This document shows positions 31,014-40,946 of a stretch of 64,000 nt of DNA, piece after piece. Position 1 is the first letter of the stretch; every line of letters starts with the position of its first letter. The position numbers and the translations under genes are program-made. The stretch is from Listeria cornellensis FSL F6-0969. Its GTDB lineage: Bacteria; Bacillota; Bacilli; Lactobacillales; Listeriaceae. The stretch lies in the NCBI RefSeq assembly GCF_000525855.1, contig NZ_AODE01000004.1, positions 62,001 to 126,000 on the forward strand, in the 5' to 3' direction. A model generated the notes under the pieces. The model saw nothing but the letters and a program-made list of their open reading frames with translations, ran no database searches and was not told where the DNA came from.

Positions 31014-32003
31014 ATGAGTATTTTAGTATTAGGTGGCGCAGGTTATGTCGGTTCGCACGCGGTGGATCAATTGGTAGACAAGGGTTACAAGGTAGTTGTT
31101 GTCGATAATTTACAAACGGGTCACGCGGAGTCTTTACACAAGGACGCTGTATTTCATGAAGGTGATATTCGTGATAAAGCTTTCATGCAAGGTGTTTTCA
31201 AAAAGGAAACGATTGAGGGCGTGATTCATTTTGCGGCGAATTCTTTGGTGGGGGAATCGGTGGAAATGCCACTGGAATACTTTAATAATAACGTGTACGG
31301 GACGCAGGTTACGCTTGAAGTGATGGAAGAGTTTGGCGTGAAACATATCGTCTTTTCTTCATCGGCGGCAACTTACGGCGAACCGAAAGTGATTCCGATT
31401 ACGGAAGATGCACCAACGAATCCGGAAAGCCCATATGGCGAAACGAAACTGATGATGGAAAAAATTCTGAAGTGGTGCGATAAGGCGTATGATACGCGTT
31501 TTGTAGCGTTGCGTTATTTCAATGTGGCGGGTGCGAAGTTTGATGGAAGCATCGGTGAGGATCATAATCCAGAATCGCATTTAGTTCCGATCATTTTACA
31601 AACGGCGCTTGGTCAACGTTCGGAACTCTCGATTTTTGGTGATGATTATCCGACCGAGGATGGGACATGCATTCGCGATTATGTCCATGTAGTTGATTTG
31701 ATTGATGCGCATATTTTGGCATTGGAATATTTGAAGAACGGCGGAGAAAGTAATATTTTCAATTTGGGTAGTAGCCAGGGTTTTTCGGTGAAGGAAATGT
31801 TGGAGGCCGCTCGAAAAGTGACTGGAAAAGAGATTCCGGCGAAAATTGTGCCGAGACGTGCGGGTGATCCTAGTACGTTGATTGCTTCTAGTGATAAGGC
31901 GCAGGCAATTTTGAAGTGGAATCCGCAGTTTACAGATGTTACTAAAATTATTGAGGATGCTTGGAACTGGCACTCTAAGAATCCGGATGGTTATGCTAAC
32001 TAA
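31014..32003 (+). CDS. galE: UDP-glucose 4-epimerase
   Basis: Short-chain dehydrogenase-type epimerase of 329 residues. NAD motif [11 protein letters not shown]; catalytic Ser in [10 protein letters not shown] and the YxxxK pair in YGETKLMME. It interconverts UDP-glucose and UDP-galactose. Three bases after galK. Confidence 0.94.
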   Translation: MSILVLGGAGYVGSHAVDQLVDKGYKVVVVDNLQTGHAESLHKDAVFHEGDIRDKAFMQGVFKKETIEGVIHFAANSLVGESVEMPLEYFNNNVYGTQVTLEVMEEFGVKHIVFSSSAATYGEPKVIPITEDAPTNPESPYGETKLMMEKILKWCDKAYDTRFVALRYFNVAGAKFDGSIGEDHNPESHLVPIILQTALGQRSELSIFGDDYPTEDGTCIRDYVHVVDLIDAHILALEYLKNGGESNIFNLGSSQGFSVKEMLEAARKVTGKEIPAKIVPRRAGDPSTLIASSDKAQAILKWNPQFTDVTKIIEDAWNWHSKNPDGYAN

Positions 32004-32023
32004 AAACGATGGGGTGCAAAATA

Positions 32024-33541
32024 ATGATAGTAGATCAGTTTGTTGATATAGCGGTAAAAAGGGGCGAATTAGTGGAAGCGGATCGGGTTTATGTGACGAA
32101 CCGCTTGCTGGATTTGCTAGGCTGGTCGGAAAAGCGTGCGGTGGCAGTGGATGTCGCCGCGGATCGCTTGGCAATGCTAGATCAGTTGACGGAATTAGCC
32201 GTGGCATCTGGCGTGATTAGTGAGGCGCTTGCGGAGCGAGAGATTTGGCAGAGTAAGGTGATGGACTTGTTTGTTCCTCGACCATCGGAATTGAATGCTG
32301 AATTTTGGGAATTATATGAACGGTCTCCTCGGGAAGCGACGGATTATTTTTATGAAATTAGTAAGGCGAGCGATTATATTAAGACGCGGAGTATTGCGAA
32401 GAATATTGAATATCGGGTGGAAACAATGTATGGGGAGCTGGAAATGACGATTAATTTGTCGAAGCCGGAGAAAGATCCGAAGCAGATTGCATTGGAGAAA
32501 GCTGTGAAAACGGTTGCTTATCCGTTGTGCCCACTGTGTTTGGAGAATGAAGGCTATGCGGGACGTGTTGATTTTCCGGCGCGGACGAATCACCGGATTG
32601 TGCGGTTGCGTGTTGGTGATGAGGGATGGGGATTGCAATATTCGCCGTATGCCTATTATGATGAGCATTGTATTTTTCTTTCGGCGGAGCATCGGCCAAT
32701 GGTGATTGAGCGGGCGACGTTTGCGCGGTTAGTCGAAATCACGGCGCAGTTTCCGGATTATTTTGTGGGGTCGAATGCGGATTTACCGATCGTTGGTGGT
32801 TCGATTTTATCGCATGATCATTATCAGGGTGGTCGACATACCTTTGCGATGGCGAAAGCGCCTGTACATAACGATTTTCCGACTTATTCGTGGGGGGCTT
32901 TTCCGGATGTGACGGTGGAAATCGTGAAATGGCCGATGTCGGTGATTCGGTTGCGTGCGGCGAGTGGGACGGATATTGTAGCGGCTGCGGACGCGATTTT
33001 GCAGAAATGGAAAAGTTATTCGGATGCATCTGTCGGGATTTTGGCGTATAGTAATGAGGAACGGCATAATACGGTGACGCCGATTGCAAGTCGTTGTGTG
33101 GTGGACGGTGAGTCGTTGTTTGAGTTGGCGCTGGTGTTACGGAATAATCGGCGGACGGCGGAACACCCGGAGGGGCTTTTTCATCCGCATCAGGAGTTGC
33201 ATCATATCAAGAAGGAGAATATTGGCTTGATTGAGGTGATGGGGCTTGCGGTGTTGCCGCCGCGTTTGAAGCCGGAGCTTGAGGAGGTTGCGCGTTATTT
33301 GTTGGATCAGCCAAACGCGATGGCGGATTATCACAAGGAATGGGCGGATCGATTGAAGCGGGATGGTGGCTTTGATGCGAGCTCGATGACGGACTTTGTG
33401 CAGCAGGAGGTTGGAAAGGTATTTGAGCAGGTGTTGACGGATGCTGGTGTTTTTAAGGATACGGAGGACGGAATACGCGCGTTTGATCGATTCATGAAAT
33501 CAATGATGGAGACGGAGGAAATAGAGAATGAAGATAAGTGA
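32024..33541 (+). CDS. galT: Galactose-1-phosphate uridylyltransferase (type 2)
   Basis: About 505 residues of the Firmicute GalT family (longer than the E. coli type). Catalytic region GSILSHDHYQGG and the segments PLCPLCLENEGYAGR and LLDQPNAMADYH are typical. It transfers UMP from UDP-glucose to galactose-1-phosphate. An in-frame ATG at 32009 exists, but GGGG just before 32024 makes that start more likely. The end overlaps galM by 14 bases. Confidence 0.9.
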   Translation: MIVDQFVDIAVKRGELVEADRVYVTNRLLDLLGWSEKRAVAVDVAADRLAMLDQLTELAVASGVISEALAEREIWQSKVMDLFVPRPSELNAEFWELYERSPREATDYFYEISKASDYIKTRSIAKNIEYRVETMYGELEMTINLSKPEKDPKQIALEKAVKTVAYPLCPLCLENEGYAGRVDFPARTNHRIVRLRVGDEGWGLQYSPYAYYDEHCIFLSAEHRPMVIERATFARLVEITAQFPDYFVGSNADLPIVGGSILSHDHYQGGRHTFAMAKAPVHNDFPTYSWGAFPDVTVEIVKWPMSVIRLRAASGTDIVAAADAILQKWKSYSDASVGILAYSNEERHNTVTPIASRCVVDGESLFELALVLRNNRRTAEHPEGLFHPHQELHHIKKENIGLIEVMGLAVLPPRLKPELEEVARYLLDQPNAMADYHKEWADRLKRDGGFDASSMTDFVQQEVGKVFEQVLTDAGVFKDTEDGIRAFDRFMKSMMETEEIENEDK

Positions 33542-34577
33542 GCGCAAGTTTGGGGAATTGGAAGGGCAAGTTGTGACGGAGTTTTGTTTGGAGAATGATC
33601 ATGGTGTGCGGGTTCGGGCGCTGGATTATGGTGGGATTGTGACGGAGACGTGGGTGCCTGACGTAAAAGGTGATTTTGTGAATGTTTCGCTCGGTTTTGC
33701 GACGCTGGATGAGTATTTGGCGCATTCTCCGTATTTTGGTGCGCTTGTTGGACGGGTTGCTGGTCGGATTGGTGACGCGCGTTTTGAGTTGGACGGGAAG
33801 ACATATCAACTGGAGAAAAATGAGGGCAAGAATATACTGCACGGTGGACCTGATAATTTTAGTAAGCGGATGTGGGATGCAAAGCGTTTGGAGACGGCGG
33901 ATGAGATTGGGGTTGTTTTCTCGCTGACGTGTCCGGATGGGGATAATGGTTTTCCTGGGAATTTGGATGTGAGGGTGACGTATACGCTGAACAATGCGAA
34001 TGAGTGGCGAATCAAATATGAGGCGAAATCGGACGCGGCGACGGTGTTTAATCCGACGAATCATGTGTACTTCAACTTGACGGGAGATGTCGAAAAGCTC
34101 GTTTTAGATCAGGAGTTGCAGATGAGGAGTAGCCAGTTTGTGGCTTTGGATTCTGAATCGATTCCGACGGGTGAATTGGTGGACGTGACGGGGACTGTTT
34201 TTGATTTTCGTGAGCCACGCGCGCTTCGAGATGGGGCAACGAGTGAACATCCGCAAAATGTGATTATCAAAAATGGCTATGATCACGCATTTGTATTGGA
34301 ACATGAAGCGGGTGTGCCTGATGCGCGTTTGGTGGATCGGGATAGTGGGCGTGTGGTGGAAATGCGCACGGACTGCGATTCTGTTGTTGTTTACTCGGGA
34401 AACCAGTTGTCTGGAAAATTTGCGATAGATGGTGTGGCGGTTCCGAAATATGCGGGCGTAACGATGGAAACGCAAGGACTGCCAGACTCGATGAATCACG
34501 AAGGTTTCGGTTCGGCGGTGATTCAGAAGGACGAGCTTTTCGAATCGGAAACGGTATTTACTTTTAAGACATTATAG
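33528..34577 (+). CDS. galM: Aldose 1-epimerase (mutarotase)
   Basis: 349 residues. Family motifs are YFGALVGRVAGRI, NILHGGPDNF (catalytic His), NPTNHVYFNLTG and TMETQGLPDSMNH. It converts beta- to alpha-galactose for GalK. It overlaps galT, so translation is coupled. Confidence 0.92.
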   Translation: MKISERKFGELEGQVVTEFCLENDHGVRVRALDYGGIVTETWVPDVKGDFVNVSLGFATLDEYLAHSPYFGALVGRVAGRIGDARFELDGKTYQLEKNEGKNILHGGPDNFSKRMWDAKRLETADEIGVVFSLTCPDGDNGFPGNLDVRVTYTLNNANEWRIKYEAKSDAATVFNPTNHVYFNLTGDVEKLVLDQELQMRSSQFVALDSESIPTGELVDVTGTVFDFREPRALRDGATSEHPQNVIIKNGYDHAFVLEHEAGVPDARLVDRDSGRVVEMRTDCDSVVVYSGNQLSGKFAIDGVAVPKYAGVTMETQGLPDSMNHEGFGSAVIQKDELFESETVFTFKTL

Positions 34578-34697
34578 GCGTGTAGGCTAGGAATGTGATG
34601 TTCCCGGCCTTTTTCATGTAAAAAATAGACGTGATGCGATATTCCTGATAAAATAAAGGGGATGCTTCATGGAATGCGGACAAGAGGAGCGTGTTAG

Positions 34698-35696
<999 letters not shown>

Positions 35697-35709
35697 AAAG
35701 GGGCGAAAA

Positions 35710-37440
35710 ATGATGCAGTGGAGAGATGAGTACGAGAAATGGTTGGCAAATGACGTGCTGGAGGCTAGTCTGAAAGCGAAATTGCATGTGGAGAAGGACG
35801 AGAAAGTACTGGAGGACAGCTTTTATCGGGATATGGAATTTGGTACGGCCGGGATGCGTGGCGTGTTGGGCGCTGGGACGAACCGGATGAATATTTATAC
35901 GATTCGCAAGGCGTCGGAAGGTTTGGCGCGTTATGTTGCGGAAAATGGGGAAGAGGCGAAGAAGCGCGGCGTGGTGATTGCGTATGATTGCCGCCATATG
36001 TCGACGGAATTCGCGTATGAATCCGCGCGTGTGCTTGGTTATCACGGAATTAAGAGTTATGTGTTTGAGACGTTGCGTCCGACGCCTGAATTGTCTTATG
36101 CTGTGCGTTTTTTGAACACGTTTAGTGGTATTGTGATTACGGCGAGCCATAACCCTGCGGAGTACAATGGTTACAAGGTTTACGGGGAAGACGGTGGGCA
36201 AATGCCGCCTCATGGTGCGGATGCGGTGACGCGTTATATTGATGCGATTGATGATATTTTTGCGGTTCAGGTTGCGGATAAGGACGCGCTTATTGCGGAC
36301 GGGATGCTGGATGTGATTAGCGAGAAGGTCGATACACCATACTTAGAAGATGTGAAAACGGTGATTGTAAACAATGATTTGGTTGAAAAACATGGCAAGG
36401 ATTTGAAAATTGTTTTCACGCCGCTTCATGGAACTGGTGGCATGCTGGGCTTGAAGGCACTTAAGAGCGTTGGATTCACGAATGTGATTCAAGTTGCTGA
36501 ACAGTTTGAGCCAGATCCGAATTTTACGACGGTGAAATCGCCGAATCCTGAAAATCGGGAAGCGTTTGAAGTCGCGATTGGTTACGGTGAGAAATATGAT
36601 GCGGATTTACTCGTTGGGACAGACCCGGACGCGGATCGCCTGGGCGTTGTGATTCGGACGAAATCTGGAAAATACGATGTGCTTAGCGGGAATCAGATTG
36701 GCGCGCTAATTTTGCATTACTTATTGAAGCAAAAACAAGCACAAAATGAACTTCCGAAAAATGCAGCTGTGCTAAAATCGATTGTTACATCTGATTTGGG
36801 GACGCTGATTGCGAAGCATTTTGATGTGGAAATGATTGAAGTTTTGACGGGATTCAAGTTTATCGCGGAGCAAATTCACAACTTCGAAACGACCGGTTCG
36901 CATACGTATGAGTTTGGTTACGAGGAAAGTAATGGTTTCATGGTGAAGCCGTTTACGCGTGATAAAGATGCGATTCAAGCCTTGCTCGCGATTTGTGAAG
37001 TGACGCTTGATAGCAAGCAAGCTGGAAAAACGTTAGCGGAAGATCTAGAAGAAATTTATGAGCAGTTTGGTTATTTCAAAGAGGATTTAGTTTCCTTGAC
37101 GATGAGTGGTAAAGATGGATCAGAGCAAATTAGTAACATTATGAAATCTTTCCGCGAATCGATGCCAGCAGAATTGGGCGGCGAAAAAATCGCGAAAGTG
37201 GAGGATTACCAACTAAGCGAGCGACATTATTTAGATAACGATAAGAAAGAGACAATCGATATGTCGAAATCAAACGTTATTAAATGTTTCTTGGAAGACG
37301 GTTCATGGTTCTGCTTGCGACCATCTGGAACGGAGCCGAAAATCAAATTTTATTTCAGTATTAAAGGCGAAACAGAGGCGGCTGCAACCGAGAAATTGGA
37401 ACGCGTTCGTGAAGGCTTACTGAAAATCGTTGAAAAATAA
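35710..37440 (+). CDS. pgcA: Alpha-phosphoglucomutase
   Basis: 576-residue phosphohexomutase. The phosphoserine loop is TASHNPAEYNGYKVYGED, the metal loop is DPDADRLG, the sugar loop is GYEESNGF, and the C-terminal phosphate loop is RPSGTEPK. It converts glucose-1-phosphate to glucose-6-phosphate, completing the Leloir route into glycolysis, and also supplies glucose-1-phosphate for UDP-glucose and wall polymers. Listeria has this gene near galM and galE in any case, so the operon seems built around it. Confidence 0.9.
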   Translation: MMQWRDEYEKWLANDVLEASLKAKLHVEKDEKVLEDSFYRDMEFGTAGMRGVLGAGTNRMNIYTIRKASEGLARYVAENGEEAKKRGVVIAYDCRHMSTEFAYESARVLGYHGIKSYVFETLRPTPELSYAVRFLNTFSGIVITASHNPAEYNGYKVYGEDGGQMPPHGADAVTRYIDAIDDIFAVQVADKDALIADGMLDVISEKVDTPYLEDVKTVIVNNDLVEKHGKDLKIVFTPLHGTGGMLGLKALKSVGFTNVIQVAEQFEPDPNFTTVKSPNPENREAFEVAIGYGEKYDADLLVGTDPDADRLGVVIRTKSGKYDVLSGNQIGALILHYLLKQKQAQNELPKNAAVLKSIVTSDLGTLIAKHFDVEMIEVLTGFKFIAEQIHNFETTGSHTYEFGYEESNGFMVKPFTRDKDAIQALLAICEVTLDSKQAGKTLAEDLEEIYEQFGYFKEDLVSLTMSGKDGSEQISNIMKSFRESMPAELGGEKIAKVEDYQLSERHYLDNDKKETIDMSKSNVIKCFLEDGSWFCLRPSGTEPKIKFYFSIKGETEAAATEKLERVREGLLKIVEK

Positions 37441-37456
37441 CGTGTTTAAATAAACA

Positions 37457-37495
37457 AAAACATCGCCTGGCCCGAAAATGGTTTGGCGATGTTTG
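37457..37495 (+). terminator. Terminator of the gal-pgcA operon
   Basis: Stem AAACATCGCC/GGCGATGTTT (37458-37467, 37484-37493) with a 16-base loop. Confidence 0.8.
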
Positions 37496-37514
37496 TTATA
37501 TGGGAGATAGTGAG

Positions 37515-38156
37515 ATGATAACAATACACGAAATATATCAAAAATTACTAGATAGACAGGGGATACAGCGGTGGTGGCCGGCGGAGAGTGATTTTGAAAT
37601 GATGCTTGGCGCGATTTTGGTGCAAAACACGAATTGGCGAAATGTGGAGAAGGCGCTCGCGAATCTAGTGACGTTTATTGAGCCAGAGAAAATTCGGGAT
37701 ATGCCGCTTGAGGAGTTGGCACAGCGCATTAGGCCAAGTGGGTTTTACAATCAGAAGGCGATGAAGATCAAGGCGTTTGTCGCGTGGTTTGGCGTGTATA
37801 ATTTTGATGTGGCGGAGGTCAAGAAGCAGCCACTTGATGTGTTGCGCGCCGAATTAGTTGGGATTAAGGGGATTGGGCCAGAAACGGCGGATTGTATGTT
37901 GGCGTACACGTTTGATAAGCCAGTAGTTGTGGTGGACGCCTACACAAGACGTATTTTTGGGCGAGTTGGTTATGAGGTTCCTAAAAAGTATGACGACTTT
38001 CGGCGGATGTTAGAGGAAAGCCTACCAAGTGAGCTGGCGGTTGTGCAAACGTTCCACGGTTTGGTTTTGATGCATTGCAAAGAACATTGCTTGAAAAAGC
38101 CGATTTGTAGCGGTTGCCCATTAGAATCGGATTGTTTAAAAGTCGGTATGGCATAA
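37515..38156 (+). CDS. HhH-GPD DNA glycosylase, endonuclease III-related
   Basis: 213 residues. A helix-hairpin-helix (LVGIKGIGPETADCML) is followed by the catalytic Asp in VVVDAYTRR. A four-Cys iron-sulfur motif follows near the C-terminus (HCLKKPICSGCPLESDC). The position that holds the AP-lyase Lys in classic endonuclease III (GRKTAN) is Glu here (GPETAD), so it is probably a monofunctional glycosylase of the MagIII type. The start at 37515 has GGGAGATAGTGAG upstream; an ATG at 37500 is also in frame. Convergent with the next gene. Confidence 0.8.
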   Translation: MITIHEIYQKLLDRQGIQRWWPAESDFEMMLGAILVQNTNWRNVEKALANLVTFIEPEKIRDMPLEELAQRIRPSGFYNQKAMKIKAFVAWFGVYNFDVAEVKKQPLDVLRAELVGIKGIGPETADCMLAYTFDKPVVVVDAYTRRIFGRVGYEVPKKYDDFRRMLEESLPSELAVVQTFHGLVLMHCKEHCLKKPICSGCPLESDCLKVGMA

Positions 38157-38173
38157 TATGATTATTAGCATAT

Positions 38174-39028
38174 TTAGTACAGCAACTTTCTCCGTTTGGT
38201 GAGTTCGGCAGTGACGAATTGTTCGTCTAAATAAGAAGATAATTCTAAACTGAATTTGATTTTGCGGACGCCACTTTGTTTTCTGTCGGTTTGGATGAAG
38301 AGGACGCCGAGTTCGAAAAATAAATGGCTTAGCTGGAATGTACTGTTTTGTTTCTGGCAACAAGCGATGCCGAGGTGCACGTACTCGATGGCTGTTAGTT
38401 TTTCTGATTGTTGCGCATAGAAACGAGCGATATTGAGATAGATTGTGGGCATCAGTTTGGACGGTTCGACTTGTTTATGTAAAAAAAGGAGACATTGATT
38501 GAGGTGTTTCAAAGCGTGAATTTCATCGTTGTCTTCTGAATAAGCGAGCGTTAAGTAACTGCTGATTAAGACGTCATGGATTGTTAATGCGCTGGAACGA
38601 GGATTACTAAGCGAAAGTGCTTCTTCTAATGCTGTGATGGCGTTTTTCGTATTGTCTTTATAAAGTAGCTCGCAAACACCAAGGAAAAAATAGTAATGCG
38701 TTGCTTGGGAGTGGGTCTCAAACAAGGCGAGTGTTTTCTTATGTAGACTGGGATAAAGCGTTTCGAAATCATGCCGGAAAAAGAGCTCTTGTAGCTCTTT
38801 TTTTAATTGGATAAATGGGGAGTCAAGTTGGGAGGAGGACAAAAGGGAATCGACGGTAATACCGAGTTTCTGACAAATATTGTGGATAATCAGAACGCTA
38901 GGAATTTCCAAGCCTTTTTCGACGCGGCTAAGCAGACTTTGGGAACAGACGCCTTCTGCGAGTTGTTTTTGCGTTAGCTCCATGTTGGTTCGTAATTGTT
39001 TAATGCTTTTTCCGAGTTCTTTTGTCAT
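38174..39028 (-). CDS. RRNPP-type (PlcR/Rgg-like) HTH-TPR regulator
   Basis: 284 residues. The N-terminal Xre helix-turn-helix (about 8-62; LTQKQLAEGVCSQSLLSRVEKG) is followed by helical TPR-like repeats to the end (for example HYYFFLGVCELLY and LAYSEDNDEIHALKHLNQ). This layout is that of PlcR, Rgg and related regulators that bind short exported-and-reimported peptides. I found no peptide gene in the short flanks, so the ligand is unknown. It may be orphaned or sense a peptide encoded elsewhere. Confidence 0.75.
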   Translation of the reverse strand: MTKELGKSIKQLRTNMELTQKQLAEGVCSQSLLSRVEKGLEIPSVLIIHNICQKLGITVDSLLSSSQLDSPFIQLKKELQELFFRHDFETLYPSLHKKTLALFETHSQATHYYFFLGVCELLYKDNTKNAITALEEALSLSNPRSSALTIHDVLISSYLTLAYSEDNDEIHALKHLNQCLLFLHKQVEPSKLMPTIYLNIARFYAQQSEKLTAIEYVHLGIACCQKQNSTFQLSHLFFELGVLFIQTDRKQSGVRKIKFSLELSSYLDEQFVTAELTKRRKLLY

Positions 39029-39144
39029 CGTTCGTCACCTCATTGATCAATTTATGCGAATAGTCATTTGAAAGATAGCGCATTCTTCCTTAGTATAAGG
39101 GATAACGATTAAAATTCAAGCAGTATGCGTTTTTGAGAGGGGAA

Positions 39145-39966
39145 ATGACGGTGGAACGGTGGTTGCTTCTGAATCAGGAAAAATTGGAACCGGCAGTGAA
39201 TATGGCGATTGATGAGAAATTGACGGATTGGCACCGAGCTGGGCAAATTCCGCCGATTTTGCGATTCTATGGTTGGGCGCCAGCGGGACTCTCGGTTGGT
39301 TATTTTCAACGGACGAAGGGCAAGATTGATGTTGAGGCTGTGCAAAAGCATGGTTTTGAGATGGTTCGTAGGCCTACGGGAGGCCAGGCGGTGTTGCATG
39401 ATGATGAGTTGACGTATAGTTTTGTTATTTCGGAGGAGCATGAAGCTATTCCAAAAACGATTAAAGCGGCGCACAAATTGATTTCTGAGGCGTTATTGGT
39501 AGGATTGGCTAAGCTCGATATTGAAGCGAGTTTTGCGATACCAGAGGAAAAGCAGACGGGAAGTGGGACTGCGATTTGTTTTGAGGAGCCGTCTTGGTAT
39601 GAGATTACGATGCAGGATCGCAAAATTATTGGTAGCGCGCAAGGTCGGCATCAGGGGATTTTGTTGCAGCATGGATCGATTCCGTTACATATGAACGCGA
39701 CAGAGTTATTTGACCTTTTTGTATTTGAAAATGCGCGGGTGAAAGAGCGGATGTTGCGCGCTTTTGGTGGGAAGGCGTCGGGAATTCTGGATTTGATTGG
39801 TAGAGAGATACCGCTTGATGAGATGAAGAAGGCTTTCCAAGATGGGTTTGCACAGGTTTTTGATGTGGCGTTTGAGGAATTTACGTTGTCGGATGCGCAG
39901 TGGGATGAGATTCATGCGCTGGCCGCGAATAAGTTCAGGCAGGAGAGTTATTTATTTTCGCGTTGA
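39145..39966 (+). CDS. lipM: Octanoyltransferase LipM
   Basis: 273 residues of the BPL/LplA/LipB fold. RRPTGGQAVLHDDELTYS contacts the substrate. C145 in ICFEEPSWYEI matches the acyl-thioester Cys of LipM. The enzyme moves octanoate from acyl carrier protein to GcvH. lipA follows 15 bases later, giving a compact lipoate synthesis pair. Start: ATG 39145 behind GAGGGGAA; an earlier TTG at 39133 is possible. Confidence 0.85.
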   Translation: MTVERWLLLNQEKLEPAVNMAIDEKLTDWHRAGQIPPILRFYGWAPAGLSVGYFQRTKGKIDVEAVQKHGFEMVRRPTGGQAVLHDDELTYSFVISEEHEAIPKTIKAAHKLISEALLVGLAKLDIEASFAIPEEKQTGSGTAICFEEPSWYEITMQDRKIIGSAQGRHQGILLQHGSIPLHMNATELFDLFVFENARVKERMLRAFGGKASGILDLIGREIPLDEMKKAFQDGFAQVFDVAFEEFTLSDAQWDEIHALAANKFRQESYLFSR

Positions 39967-39981
39967 AAGGGGCAATGAATA

Positions 39982-40884
39982 GTGGAGAAAAAACAAGAGC
40001 ATGTACGGAAACCGGATTGGTTGAAAACGAAGATTAGTAATAGTGAAGGTTTTAAGGCGATTAAGAATAATTTACGGGAAAATCGGTTGCATACGGTTTG
40101 CGAGGAGGCGAAATGCCCTAATATTCAAGAGTGTTTCGGTGATCGGAAAACGGCGACATTCATGATTTTAGGCGATATTTGTACGCGGGCTTGCCGATTT
40201 TGTGCGGTGACAACGGGGGCGCCGACGCATCTGGATTTGGGTGAGCCGAAACGTGTGGCGGATTCGGTCGCGGCGATGGGATTGCGTCATGTGGTGATAA
40301 CGGCGGTGGCGCGTGATGATTTGGCGGATGGTGGTTCGCAGGTGTTCGCGAATACGGTGAATGCGATTCGGTATCGGATGCCGCAAACGACGGTTGAAGT
40401 TTTGCCATCGGATATGAAAGGTGATTATGAAAGTCTGAAAACGTTATTGGATGCGAAGCCTGATATTTTCAATCATAATATCGAAACGGTTCGGCGTCTG
40501 ACGCCAAGTATACGGCATCGCGCGACATATGATCGGTCGCTTGAGTTGTTGCAGCGTGTTCGGGATATGGAACCTGAATTGCCAACGAAATCCAGCATCA
40601 TGGTCGGACTTGGTGAAACGCGCGAGGAAATACTGGAAACGATGGATGATTTGTTAGCGCATGGCGTTGAAATTTTGACGATTGGGCAGTATTTGCAACC
40701 GTCTAAAAAGCATTTTCCAGTGGTGCGTTATTATGATCCACGAGAATTCCGGGAATTGAAACGGGTCGCTAGGAAGAAAGGCTTTATTCATTGTGAGTCT
40801 GGTCCGATGGTGCGCTCAAGTTACCATGCAGATGAGCAGGTGAATGCGGCTGCAAAAAGACGGCGAGAACAGGCCGGATTATAG
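39982..40884 (+). CDS. lipA: Lipoyl synthase
   Basis: Radical-SAM enzyme of 300 residues that inserts two sulfurs into protein-bound octanoate. The auxiliary cluster motif is [12 protein letters not shown] and the SAM cluster motif is CTRACRFC; the C-terminal serine ligand lies in [13 protein letters not shown] start after AAAGGGG. It ends at a bidirectional terminator facing the secreted protein gene. Confidence 0.95.
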   Translation: MEKKQEHVRKPDWLKTKISNSEGFKAIKNNLRENRLHTVCEEAKCPNIQECFGDRKTATFMILGDICTRACRFCAVTTGAPTHLDLGEPKRVADSVAAMGLRHVVITAVARDDLADGGSQVFANTVNAIRYRMPQTTVEVLPSDMKGDYESLKTLLDAKPDIFNHNIETVRRLTPSIRHRATYDRSLELLQRVRDMEPELPTKSSIMVGLGETREEILETMDDLLAHGVEILTIGQYLQPSKKHFPVVRYYDPREFRELKRVARKKGFIHCESGPMVRSSYHADEQVNAAAKRRREQAGL

Positions 40885-40891
40885 TATGTAG

Positions 40892-40934
40892 AAAAAACCA
40901 TCGCCCATGAAATCAAAACAGGGCGATGGTTTTA
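40892..40934. terminator. Bidirectional terminator between lipA and the secreted protein
   Basis: Stem AAAACCATCGCCC/GGGCGATGGTTTT with A and T runs on either side, serving two convergent genes. Confidence 0.85.
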
Positions 40935-40946
40935 GTGTGTTCATGT

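Noticed and set aside
31596-34064. Several minus-strand ORFs of 120-200 codons across galE, galT and galM
   Set aside because: The plus-strand enzymes carry all family motifs; the antisense products are basic and featureless.
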